From: JBHJOF01 sp050330055
GTDB taxonomy: Bacteria; Pseudomonadota; Alphaproteobacteria; Kiloniellales; JAKSDN01
Reading direction: 5' to 3'
DNA: 9,521 nt
Assembly (NCBI GenBank): GCA_050330055.1
Contig: JBHJOF010000416.1
Coordinates: forward strand, 1 to 9,521
Both the position numbers and the translations under genes were made by a program. The notes beneath the pieces are model-generated. The model worked only from the letters and a program-made list of their open reading frames with translations. It ran no database searches and was not told the origin of the DNA. Below are positions 1-6,340 of the stretch, piece by piece. The stretch's first letter is position 1, and the number at the start of each line of letters is the position of its first letter.

Positions 1-573
1 CCGGCCGTGCTGGCGGCGATCGAGGCGATCGGCGACCTCGGCATCGCGGTGGCGCTGATCCAGTGGTCGGACGCGCGCAACCAGGTCTTGGCGATCGACT
101 GGATGGTGATTCGCGGCGAGGCGGACGCCGGCGAACTCGCCCATGTAGTCGATACAACGCCGCGTTTCGTGATCGGCGGTAGCACCGCGGTCGGCGCGGC
201 GATCCAGTTCGCGGCGCGCCAGTTCGCGCACAACGGCTATCAGGGACTGCGCCGGGTGATCGACATCTCTGGAGATGGCCGCACCAATCAGGGGCCGCCG
301 TCGGCCGTGATGCGCGACGCCGCTGTCGCCCAGGGCATTACCATCAACGGCCTGGCCATCCTGGACGAGGACCCCTTTCTCGAACGCTACTACAGCCAGA
401 ACGTGATCGGCGGGACCGGGGCCTTCCTGATGACCGCCGCCGACTACAAGGATTTCGAAGAGGCGATCCTGCAGAAGCTGATCAAGGAGATCTCCAGCGT
501 GCCGGTCGCCGCCGCGCCAGCGGCGCCCGCGCCTCTACTGAGCGCCGGCAGTACGCCGGCACCCGGCACCTAG
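1..573 (+). CDS. DUF1194 (VWA-like) protein, 5' end cut off by window edge
   Basis: Only the C-terminal 190 residues are present. The frame is open from base 1 (P-A-V-L-A-A-I-E), and the paralogue at 3743-4603 has about 80 further residues upstream, so the GTG at 7 is an internal valine and not the start. The part lost to the left should carry the signal peptide and the DxSxS metal-site motif. Seen here are the family blocks GGSTAVGAA, VIDISGDGRTNQG, GITINGLAILDEDP, YYSQNVIGGTGAF and LQKLIKEI. The tail is rich in Ala and Pro (VPVAAAPAAPAP), the expected low-complexity end. DUF1194 proteins resemble von Willebrand factor A domains and are probably exported; no biochemical role is established. 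It is about 65% identical to its paralogue in protein, but its first 84 bases are identical to that gene. The gene ends in TAG directly followed by a second in-frame TAG. Confidence 0.88.
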   Translation, partial: PAVLAAIEAIGDLGIAVALIQWSDARNQVLAIDWMVIRGEADAGELAHVVDTTPRFVIGGSTAVGAAIQFAARQFAHNGYQGLRRVIDISGDGRTNQGPPSAVMRDAAVAQGITINGLAILDEDPFLERYYSQNVIGGTGAFLMTAADYKDFEEAILQKLIKEISSVPVAAAPAAPAPLLSAGSTPAPGT

Positions 574-610
574 TAGCGGGAATCACGAACGGGTGTTACG
601 TGGCGCCGGC

Positions 611-666
611 CCTCGTACTTCGACAAGCTCAGCATGAGGGCCTCATCGTGAGCCTGTCGAAGGATG
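611..666. repeat. Imperfect palindromic intergenic repeat, copy A
   Basis: Two 22-base arms (618-639 and 641-662) are reverse complements at 19 of 22 positions with a single base between them, giving a long hairpin on either strand. The core reads cttcgacaagctcag on the left and tgagcctgtcgaag on the right. A related element lies at 3388-3453. Such short palindromes (REP-like) are common between genes in alphaproteobacteria. It sits between the convergent ends of the DUF1194 gene and uppP, so it could also stop or stabilise transcripts, but no T-tract follows it on either strand. Confidence 0.75.
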
Positions 667-750
667 GGGCCCGACTCACGCTATTGCGATAGCTGGTAGT
701 AGCACGATTTCCCGGCGCCGCGCCGGGGCCTGCTTCGCAGCAGCTGGTCC

Positions 751-1563
751 CTACGCTCCAGACAAGCTCCACAGCAAGAGAGCGGCGCCGAGCAGAAGGC
801 GGTAAACGACGAAGGGTGTGAAGGTTGACCGCCGCAGCCAGGCCATGAGGCCGGCTATCGCCGCCAGGGCCGCGAGGAACGCCAGCATCGCCGCCACGAG
901 CGCGTCCAGTTGCAGGTCATAGTTGCCGGATCGCCAGAGGTCGACTCCGGCCAGTGTTCCAGCCGCCGCCGTGGTCGGGATCGACAGCAGCAGCGAGAAG
1001 CGGGCCGCTGCGTCGCGCCGAAAACCGAGGAGCAAGGCTGCCGTAATGGTGATGCCCGACCGGCTGACGCCGGGCACCAGTGCCAGCGTCTGCGCCAGGC
1101 CGATCAGCAGCGCAGCGACAATCGTCAGGCCCGCGAAGGACTGGCGCGCGTCCTGGTTCCGGTCCTTGTCCGCCAGCCAGAGCAGGACCCCGAAGCCGAT
1201 GGTCGTCATGGCAATCAACAGCGGACTGCGCCAATCGGATGCGATTGCCTTTGCCAGCAGGAATCCGCCGACGACCACCGGCAGGGTTCCGACAACGACC
1301 TGCAAGGCGAGCCGGGCGTCTGGACTCGAAGCATCGCCCGCCAAGAGCCGAAGGCCGCCGCGGACCATGCCCGCAGTCTCCTGCCGGAAGTACAGCATCA
1401 CGGCGGCCAGTGTGCCGATGTGCAGGGCGACGTCGATCATCAACCCCTGATCCGTCCAGCCCGAGAGCCAGGGGACAAGGATCAGGTGGGCCGACGAGCT
1501 GATCGGAAGAAACTCGGTGATCCCCTGAACAACCGCCAGCACTGCGATCTGACTAGCTTCCAT
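751..1563 (-). CDS. uppP: Undecaprenyl-diphosphate phosphatase
   Basis: This integral membrane enzyme (also called BacA) removes a phosphate from undecaprenyl pyrophosphate to give the lipid carrier used for peptidoglycan and surface polysaccharide export; high copy number of the family gives bacitracin resistance. The 270-residue length is normal. Both family signatures are intact: QGITEFLPISSSAHL at residues 13-27, with Glu17 and His26 as expected catalytic residues, and PGVSRSG at 164-170, with Arg168 matching the family's essential arginine. The rest is mostly hydrophobic segments (about 43-60, 86-107, 115-131, 145-162, 171-181, 222-241, 251-267). The start is the ATG at 1561-1563, followed at once by the typical N-terminus EASQIAVLAVVQGITEF; the upstream purine run (ggtaggg) is a weak ribosome binding site. 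It stands alone, convergent with the DUF1194 gene and divergent from mgtE. Frames on the opposite strand here are shadows. Confidence 0.97.
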   Translation of the reverse strand: MEASQIAVLAVVQGITEFLPISSSAHLILVPWLSGWTDQGLMIDVALHIGTLAAVMLYFRQETAGMVRGGLRLLAGDASSPDARLALQVVVGTLPVVVGGFLLAKAIASDWRSPLLIAMTTIGFGVLLWLADKDRNQDARQSFAGLTIVAALLIGLAQTLALVPGVSRSGITITAALLLGFRRDAAARFSLLLSIPTTAAAGTLAGVDLWRSGNYDLQLDALVAAMLAFLAALAAIAGLMAWLRRSTFTPFVVYRLLLGAALLLWSLSGA

Positions 1564-1966
1564 GCCCTACCGTCTGCATCGTCTGTGGCCTAGATTTAGG
1601 GGGAGGAACGTTAAGGAATTGCTTCCGTTTCATTACCGTTCGTCGGGAGCATGCATCGGCCCGCTCTCGGCTTGCATCCTGCAAGAACCTGGACCATATC
1701 TGGCGCCGTGCACTGCTTGGCACAGCGCAGGACCCAGGGCCAGAATGCGACCGGCACCGTTTAGCCAGGGAAGCAGCGAAGATGGAAGACCCGAGCAGTA
1801 GTCATCCCTGCGGGGACATAGCTATGCAGTCGACCATGGCGCAAGCGGGAAATTCCCCCAGCCGCCAGGCGCGGCCGACCAGCGGAGACGGAGCCAAGAG
1901 AACCTAGCCTGACGGTCCCGCCTCCGGGGTGCCCCGCTCGGCAGCCAGAACCCGGGAGGCGGACCA
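1564..1966. other. Intergenic region between divergent uppP and mgtE
   Basis: About 400 bases without a convincing gene; the small open frames here lack family features and good start sites. It must hold promoters for both flanking genes. Small inverted repeats seen are cttgca-tcc-tgcaag (1671-1685), gcgc-c-gtgc paired with gcac-a-gcgc (1703-1711 with 1720-1728), tccc-tgcg-ggga (1805-1816), the palindrome catagctatg (1817-1826), and the large hairpin over the mgtE ribosome binding site listed separately. The number of hairpins on the mgtE side fits a long structured leader. No recognised riboswitch core (M-box, cobalamin) was found. A weak + strand promoter candidate is TTGCAT (1672-1677) with CATATC 17 bases later, too poor to call. 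Confidence 0.5.
1914..1965 (+). promoter_or_regulatory. Leader hairpin that pairs the mgtE ribosome binding site
   Basis: In the + strand transcript, ggtc (1914-1917) can pair with gacc (1962-1965), and cgcctcc (1919-1925) with ggaggcg (1955-1961), leaving only C1918 bulged. The helix can extend with ggg (1926-1928) on ccc (1951-1953). A small inner hairpin tgcc-ccgctc-ggca spans 1930-1943. The gggagg at 1954-1959 is the Shine-Dalgarno sequence of mgtE, seven bases before its ATG, so it lies entirely in the stem. The pairing is seen in the sequence. A role in controlling translation, perhaps by Mg2+ or another factor, is inference by analogy with other Mg2+ transporter leaders. Confidence 0.5.
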
Positions 1967-3310
1967 ATGAACAAAGATGTCCTTACCAGGGACCCGGTCG
2001 AACTACTCGACAGGAACGACCCGAACGCTGTCCGGGAATTCGTGGCAACGGCTCACCCGGCCGATCTCGCCGCCTTTCTTGACGAGCTGCCGCCGGAATC
2101 GGCGCGGGACTATCTGCAATCCCTGACTCTTCCGCGCCGGACCGGGGCGTTCGGCTATCTCCGAGTGGAGACCCAGATCGCGCTGGCTCGCTGCCTGGAC
2201 AGGCGGCAGCTGGCTCAGATCGTGACGGAGATGAACGCCGACGATCGGGCCGACCTCTTCAACCGGCTCTCTCCGGAACAGCGGGAAGCGCTTCTGCCGG
2301 GTCTTGCCCAGGCCGAGCGTGAGGACATCAGGCGCCTTGCCGCGCATGCCGAGGGCACTGCCGGCGCGATCATGACGTCGGACTACGCGACCCTCGGGCC
2401 CGAGCTGACGGCGCGCGAGGCGCTGGAGGTGCTGCGCCGGGAGGCCCCCGACAAGGAAACCATTTATCGCGCCTATGTTCTGGACCGCGATCGTCATCTG
2501 ATCGGCTCTGTCCGGCTTCAGGATCTCATCCTCGCCGCACCGGAAACGCGAGTCGCGGATGTGATGGAGCGTGACGCCCTTGCCGTCCGCTTGGACGAGG
2601 ACCAGGAGGAGGTCGCCCACAAGATCGCACGCTATGACGTGCTTGCCGTGCCGGTCGTGGACAGCGAGAGTCGTCTTGTCGGCATCGTAACGCACGACGA
2701 CGCCCTGGATGCCCTGGAGGAGGAGGCCACCGAGGACTTCCACAGGATCGCCACGGTAGGCAAGCTGACGGAAAGCTTGCGAGGTGCCAGCGTGGGCCTG
2801 CTCTATCGCAAGCGCATTGTCTGGTTGGCCCTGCTTGTATTCGGAAATCTCTTCTCTGGGGCGGGGATCGCCTATTTCGAGGATACAATCGCCGCCTACG
2901 TGGCACTGGTGTTCTTCCTGCCGCTGTTGATCGACAGCAGCGGAAACGCCGGTTCGCAGGCCGCGACAATGATGGTCCGTGCCTTGGCAACAGGCGATGT
3001 GGTGATCAGGGATTGGGGGCGCATGCTCGGGCGCGAGCTGCTTGTGGCCCTTGGGCTGGGCCTCACGATGGCCGCAGCCGTTGCGCCGATCGGCTTTGTT
3101 CGGGGAAGCCCGGAGATCGCGCTCGTCGTCGCCCTGACGATGGTGTTCGTCGTTCTCATCGGCAGCATCATCGGAATGTCGCTGCCGTTTCTGCTGAGCC
3201 GGCTCCGCCTCGACCCGGCCACCGCCAGCGCGCCGTTGGTGACTTCCATCGCCGATGCGACGGGGGTAGTCATCTACTTTGCGATCGCCACCGCATTTCT
3301 TCTTCGATGA
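1967..3310 (+). CDS. mgtE: Magnesium transporter MgtE
   Basis: A 447-residue Mg2+ channel/transporter of the inner membrane, full length for the family. In order: the helical MgtE N domain (about residues 20-130, with HPADLAAFLDELPPE), two CBS domains (about 137-195, starting AIMTSDYATLGPELTAREAL, and 198-255, ending LVGIVTHDDALDALEEE), a connecting helix, and five membrane segments (about 284-303, 306-322, 355-377, 383-408, 424-445). The family signature PLLIDSSGNAGSQ is at 319-331. Asp430 in SIADATGV matches the Mg2+-selectivity aspartate of the pore (Asp432 in the Thermus protein). Cytosolic Mg2+ binding between N and CBS domains closes the pore in studied members. The ATG at 1967 is supported by gggagg at 1954-1959, which can be hidden in a hairpin. 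It is monocistronic as seen here: no + strand gene follows for 430 bases. Confidence 0.97.
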   Translation: MNKDVLTRDPVELLDRNDPNAVREFVATAHPADLAAFLDELPPESARDYLQSLTLPRRTGAFGYLRVETQIALARCLDRRQLAQIVTEMNADDRADLFNRLSPEQREALLPGLAQAEREDIRRLAAHAEGTAGAIMTSDYATLGPELTAREALEVLRREAPDKETIYRAYVLDRDRHLIGSVRLQDLILAAPETRVADVMERDALAVRLDEDQEEVAHKIARYDVLAVPVVDSESRLVGIVTHDDALDALEEEATEDFHRIATVGKLTESLRGASVGLLYRKRIVWLALLVFGNLFSGAGIAYFEDTIAAYVALVFFLPLLIDSSGNAGSQAATMMVRALATGDVVIRDWGRMLGRELLVALGLGLTMAAAVAPIGFVRGSPEIALVVALTMVFVVLIGSIIGMSLPFLLSRLRLDPATASAPLVTSIADATGVVIYFAIATAFLLR

Positions 3311-3387
3311 TCGGACGGGAGCGAAATTCGTTCATACGCGATCACCGCGCAAGCCCTCATGCTTGGCGGCCAAGGCCGCCTGCTTTG

Positions 3388-3453
3388 CACTCGGCAAGCT
3401 CAGCACGAGTGCCTGTTCCGCATCCCTCACCCTGAGCTTGTCGAAGGGTGAGG
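3388..3453. repeat. Imperfect palindromic intergenic repeat, copy B
   Basis: Related to the element at 611-666: the left arm contains cggcaagctcagcacgag and the right arm tgagcttgtcgaagg, which match the two arms of copy A with few changes. The arms are farther apart here. Each forms its own hairpin: cactcg (3388-3393) with cgagtg (3406-3411), and the perfect 9-base pair cctcaccct (3425-3433) with agggtgagg (3445-3453). It lies about 80 bases after the mgtE stop codon and could act as a transcript end, but there is no T-tract. Its origin as a dispersed repeat is inferred from the similarity. Confidence 0.65.
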
Positions 3454-3552
3454 AGCGCTGCGCCGATTCAATCCGAACGGATTGCGCTCTAGAGAATGCT
3501 GGTGAGCGCACCGGACAGGTGGCTGTATGCCGTGCAGCGCCCGATCGTTGCT

Positions 3553-3581
3553 TTGCAATTAAAACTCGATTTACACATAAG
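3553..3581 (+). promoter_or_regulatory. Candidate promoter upstream of the second DUF1194 gene
   Basis: TTGCAA (3553-3558) and CATAAG (3576-3581) are 17 bases apart, matching the -35 and -10 consensus at four positions each, inside the only AT-rich patch of this intergenic region. It would leave a leader of about 150 bases before the ATG at 3743. The call rests on consensus matching only. Confidence 0.25.
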
Positions 3582-3742
3582 AATGTCTCTATAAAGGTGC
3601 TGTTCAACTCGGGTCGCAGCGTGGAGGGCTGTTCGGCCACGGCCTGCCGTTGCTTGTCGCCGGCAAGCTGCGTCGCGACGGCCGGACCGGCGAAATGATT
3701 GTCGAGGACGCAGCGTCGGTCGCGGTCTAGAATGCCGCCGTC

Positions 3743-4603
3743 ATGACGCGCTGCGCGAAGAGGATGCTGGCCGCCATGGCCTTGGCGACGGCGGTTGCGG
3801 CTGGCGGTCCTCTTGGCCTTGCGCCCGCGGTTCCGTGGGTAGGTTCGACGGCCAGCGCGGAAGGGCACGGCTCGGGCGAGGTCGACCTCGAGCTGCTGCT
3901 GGCGGTCGACACCTCGTCCAGTGTCTCGGCCGGCGAGTTCGACCTGCAGATGCGCGGCCTGGCGGCAGCCTTCCGCCATCCGGCCGTGCTGGCGGCGATC
4001 GAGGCGATCGGCGACCTCGGCATCGCGGTGGCGCTGATCCAGTGGTCGGACGCGCGCAACCAGTTCGTGGCGATCGACTGGACCGCGGTACGCGACGAGG
4101 CCAGCGCGTTGGTGCTCGCCGACGAGATCGACAACTCTCCGCGCTTCCTGATCGGCGGCGGCACGGCGATCGGCGCCGCGCTTGAGTTCTCGCTGCGCCA
4201 GTTCGAGCGCAGCCCCTTCGCGAGCCGGCGCCAGGTGATCGACCTGTCCGGTGACGGTCGGACCAACCAGGGCGCCGAGCCGGCCCCGATACGCGACCAG
4301 GCGGTCGCCCGCGGCATCACGATCAACGGCCTGGCGATCCTCAACGAGGATCCCTACGTCGGTCGCTACTACAGCTTCAACGTGATCGGCGGCACTGGCG
4401 CCTTCGTCATGACCGCGGCCGACTACGAGGACTTCGAGGACGCCATGCTGCAGAAGCTGATCAAGGAGATCGCCGGCGTCCCGGTCGCCGCCGCGCCGCC
4501 GCCGGCGCCCGCGACAGACCCCCGGATGGACCCGGCGACCGATCCTGACGCCAGCGGGGCGGTGCAGATCGGCGCCGCCGCGGCGCCGCTGCAGGAGCAA
4601 TAG
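3743..4603 (+). CDS. DUF1194 (VWA-like) exported protein, complete copy
   Basis: A 286-residue protein. Residues 1-40 look like a signal peptide: a basic start (MTRCAKR), the hydrophobic stretch MLAAMALATAVAAGG and a likely cleavage region at ASAEG. The DUF1194 domain then spans about 47-245. Its first strand LELLLAVDTSSSVS carries a VWA-type metal site (DxSxS at Asp56, Ser58, Ser60); Thr141 in GGGTAIG and Asp171 in LSGDGRTNQG fit the other metal-site loops. Conserved blocks GITINGLAILNEDP and YYSFNVIGGTGAFVMTAADY follow. The last 40 residues are Pro/Ala/Asp-rich and differ completely from the paralogue's tail. VWA-like proteins usually bind partners through the metal site; this family's partner is unknown. 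No strong ribosome binding site precedes the ATG at 3743, but the signal peptide favours it; the ATG at 3764 would give a shorter one. Bases 3980-4063 are identical to window bases 1-84. Confidence 0.92.
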   Translation: MTRCAKRMLAAMALATAVAAGGPLGLAPAVPWVGSTASAEGHGSGEVDLELLLAVDTSSSVSAGEFDLQMRGLAAAFRHPAVLAAIEAIGDLGIAVALIQWSDARNQFVAIDWTAVRDEASALVLADEIDNSPRFLIGGGTAIGAALEFSLRQFERSPFASRRQVIDLSGDGRTNQGAEPAPIRDQAVARGITINGLAILNEDPYVGRYYSFNVIGGTGAFVMTAADYEDFEDAMLQKLIKEIAGVPVAAAPPPAPATDPRMDPATDPDASGAVQIGAAAAPLQEQ

Positions 4604-4656
4604 AGGGGCGGCTGACGCCGGGGCCGGTCGGACCGGAGCCTGGAGGGGGCCGGGAC

Positions 4657-4685
4657 TTGCTTTTCGCCCGTCCAGGTTTTATCTC
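4657..4685 (+). promoter_or_regulatory. Candidate promoter for tRNA-Glu
   Basis: TTGCTT (4657-4662) and TATCTC (4680-4685) are separated by exactly 17 bases. The expected transcription start falls near 4692, about five bases before the mature tRNA begins, a normal arrangement for a tRNA gene. Both boxes are only partial matches to the consensus. Confidence 0.4.
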
Positions 4686-4696
4686 CCTTGCCCAGA

Positions 4697-4772
4697 GACC
4701 CCATCGTCTAGAGGCCTAGGACACCGGCCTTTCACGCCGGCAACACGGGTTCGAATCCCGTTGGGGTCGCCA
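4697..4772 (+). tRNA. tRNA-Glu (anticodon UUC)
   Basis: A complete cloverleaf can be drawn by hand. The acceptor stem is gacccca (4697-4703) with tggggtc (4762-4768), the discriminator base is G4769, and CCA is encoded at 4770-4772. The anticodon stem is ccggc (4724-4728) with gccgg (4736-4740) around the loop ctttcac, giving anticodon TTC at 4731-4733, which reads GAA/GAG. The T arm has acggg-ttcgaat-cccgt. No second copy of the tRNA 3' end, which would mark an integrated element, is visible in the window. Confidence 0.97.
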
Positions 4773-4815
4773 TTCGCAGCCGCCAGACCTTCAATCCCAA
4801 CACGCGCCGCCGGTG

Positions 4816-5093
4816 TCACTTGGCGCTCTGCAGCAGCGGCCGGAGCGTGGCGGCCAGGCGCGGCGCGGGTCCCGGCCGCTGGTCAGGCGGAGGTTGGCGA
4901 TGGCCTTAAGCTCGGGCCAGCAGCGATGCAAGGGGCCACTATCGGTCGCGGCGCAGGGATCGGACCAGGTGATGCACCCATGCAGGGACTCGGCCGGATC
5001 CTGCAGCCGGCGCACCGCCTGCATGGCCGCCTCCATGTGGTAGAGCAGCGCTGCCGCTGCAACTTGCCGGGCGCAGCGTATCAGGCCTTGGTC
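4816..5093 (-). pseudogene. C-terminal remnant of a second CelD/BioF2-like acyltransferase
   Basis: Reading the - strand from about 5093, the frame gives DQGLIRCA, then ALLYHMEAAMQAVRRL, then ITWSDPCAATDSGPLHRCWPE. This lines up with the C-terminal part of the neighbouring interrupted acyltransferase (LLEIEHLRRLH, LRWADSCAGPGDGPVYRCWPE), sharing W-D-CA-GP-RCWPE at matching spacing. It is diverged, so it is a separate paralogue and not a recent copy. After LRLTSG, near 4875, the usual ending appears in another frame (RLAATLRPLLQSAK, stop at 4816-4818), suggesting a frameshift; the unshifted frame runs on to 4791. The N-terminal four fifths are absent. The fragment begins where the upstream gene's frame ends (stop at 5081-5083), so a deletion probably joined the two genes. 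It is very unlikely to be expressed as a working protein. Confidence 0.6.
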
Positions 5094-6340
5094 GGCCGCC
5101 CTACAGTCCCTTGCCGCGCATGTCGCCTGGCCGGCTTGAGCTGCTGCAGAACGTGATAGGCTCGGCGCATAAGCGGCCAGAGCGCCACGACGAGCGCCGG
5201 CAGCCCCATGCCGCAGGCGATGCGATACTCGCGGATGGTCCGGCGCTCCGGCCAGCAGCGGTAGACCGGACCGTCGCCCGGGCCGGCGCAGGAATCCGCC
5301 CACCTTAGCCGCCCGCCCCGAGCCCCCGTGGGGGCGTGCAGGCGGCGCAGATGCTCGATTTCCAGGAGAATGCCGGGCGAGTACTTCGAATAGCTCTCGT
5401 CGTAGGCGGTCTTGAACAGGAAGCTGCCCTCGCGGCCGAGCAGAGAGCTCTGCGCCGCCAACAGCTTGCCGCCGAGCCGCATGCTCAGGAACGAGAGCCG
5501 GCCGCGTTTGCGTGCCTGGTCGATCGCTGCGCGGAAGAATGCCTCTTCCTTCGCATTGCAGGAAAGCGCGGTTCCCTCTTGTCCTTTCCAGCCGCTCGCC
5601 TCGAGCTGCAGGAACTGGTCGAGCGCATGGTCGAGATCGGCCAGCTCGCCGGATTCGGCGAAGACCAGCTAGCCGCTTTCCGCAAGGCGCCTCTGTTGTC
5701 GCCGCAGCTTGCCCAGCGTGTTGCCAGACATGGCTTGGCGCAGGACCTTTTCGCTGTCCCCTTCACCTTCGGGATCGATATTCAGGAAGGCGCTCTCATG
5801 GTCCAGCACCGCGTGACGTAGTGCGGCACGCCGTTCGAGCACGCTGCGCAGCGCCCGCTCGACCTCGCCGTCCGCCGGCAGCGAACGCAGGTGCAGCATG
5901 CGGCGCCAGGCCGGCTGCTGCTCGAGCCAGGTGAACAGGCCGTCCCAGCACAACTGTGCAAAGCCCTTGCGGATCAGCGGGGTGCAACGGAAGCAGTGGG
6001 CATGGCGCCAGGACTGATAGGTCTGCAGCGGCAGCAAGGGGTGTACCGGTGCCCGCATCAGCGGGAAGAAGCCGCAAAGCCGCCCCTGCCCGGCCTGCTC
6101 GTAAAAGCAGACGAAGCTCAGGGTGCGCTTGCCGTCGAGGTGGGTGAGCGCGGCCTTCACCATCCAGGGCTCGTAGAAGACGTTCTCTTCGCAGAGATCG
6201 CCGCACAGCTCCTCGAGTTCGTCGCGCAAGGCCTGGAAGGCTTCGAAACTGGAGATGGTGACGCTGCGCAGCTCGGATGCGCCGACATGATCGAGCGCCT
6301 CCGGTTCCTCAAGTGCCGCGTCAAACGTATGTGTCATCAT
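5081..6340 (-). pseudogene. CelD/BioF2-like GNAT-fold acyltransferase interrupted by an in-frame amber codon
   Basis: One reading frame runs from the start to TGA at 5081-5083 (419 residues), broken only by TAG at 5669-5671, codon 224 when counted from the ATG at 6338-6340. Before it, the N-terminal domain ends GNTLGKLRRQQRRLAESG. After it the same frame continues LVFAESGELADLDHALDQFL, then LEASGWKG and FLSMRLGGKLLAAQSS, and the C-terminal block FKTAYDESYSKYSPG and WADSCAGPGDGPVYRCWPERR. These are features of the CelD/BioF2-like acetyltransferase group, which acylates polysaccharide or lipid substrates in the cytoplasm; the substrate here is unknown. Nothing else looks damaged, so a single base change such as GAG to TAG explains it. 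A GTG at 6365-6367 would extend the start by nine residues. No good ribosome binding site is seen at either. The first 224 codons might be made as a truncated protein, and 287 onward could restart at an internal ATG (5480-5482). Confidence 0.75.

Larger units (their letters stand above)
3311..3742. other. Intergenic region between mgtE and the second DUF1194 gene
   Basis: About 430 bases without a gene. It contains a palindromic repeat (3388-3453), a short AT-rich patch near 3553-3598 that could carry the promoter of the downstream gene, and otherwise unremarkable GC-rich sequence. The long - strand frame running through here is the antisense shadow of the DUF1194 gene. Confidence 0.5.

Noticed and set aside
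910..1593. Open frames on the + strand opposite uppP
   Set aside because: Antisense shadows of a clear uppP gene, with biased composition and no domain.
1564..1966. Known riboswitch (M-box or cobalamin type) in the mgtE leader
   Set aside because: No conserved core of either class could be recognised by eye; only generic hairpins are present. An Rfam scan would decide.
2003..2743. A 246-residue open frame on the - strand opposite mgtE
   Set aside because: Antisense shadow of the mgtE N and CBS domains.
3332..4600. A 422-residue open frame on the - strand opposite the second DUF1194 gene
   Set aside because: It is the antisense shadow of a well-supported gene, Arg- and Gly-rich with no family features, a usual artefact in GC-rich DNA.
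4750..4772. tRNA-Glu 3' end as an attachment site for an integrated element
   Set aside because: No second copy of the tRNA 3' end and no integrase is visible in the window, although the genes beside it are decayed.
5669..5671. Programmed recoding of the amber codon, for example as pyrrolysine
   Set aside because: No recoding signal is evident and the organism type does not suggest pyrrolysine use; a plain nonsense mutation is simpler.
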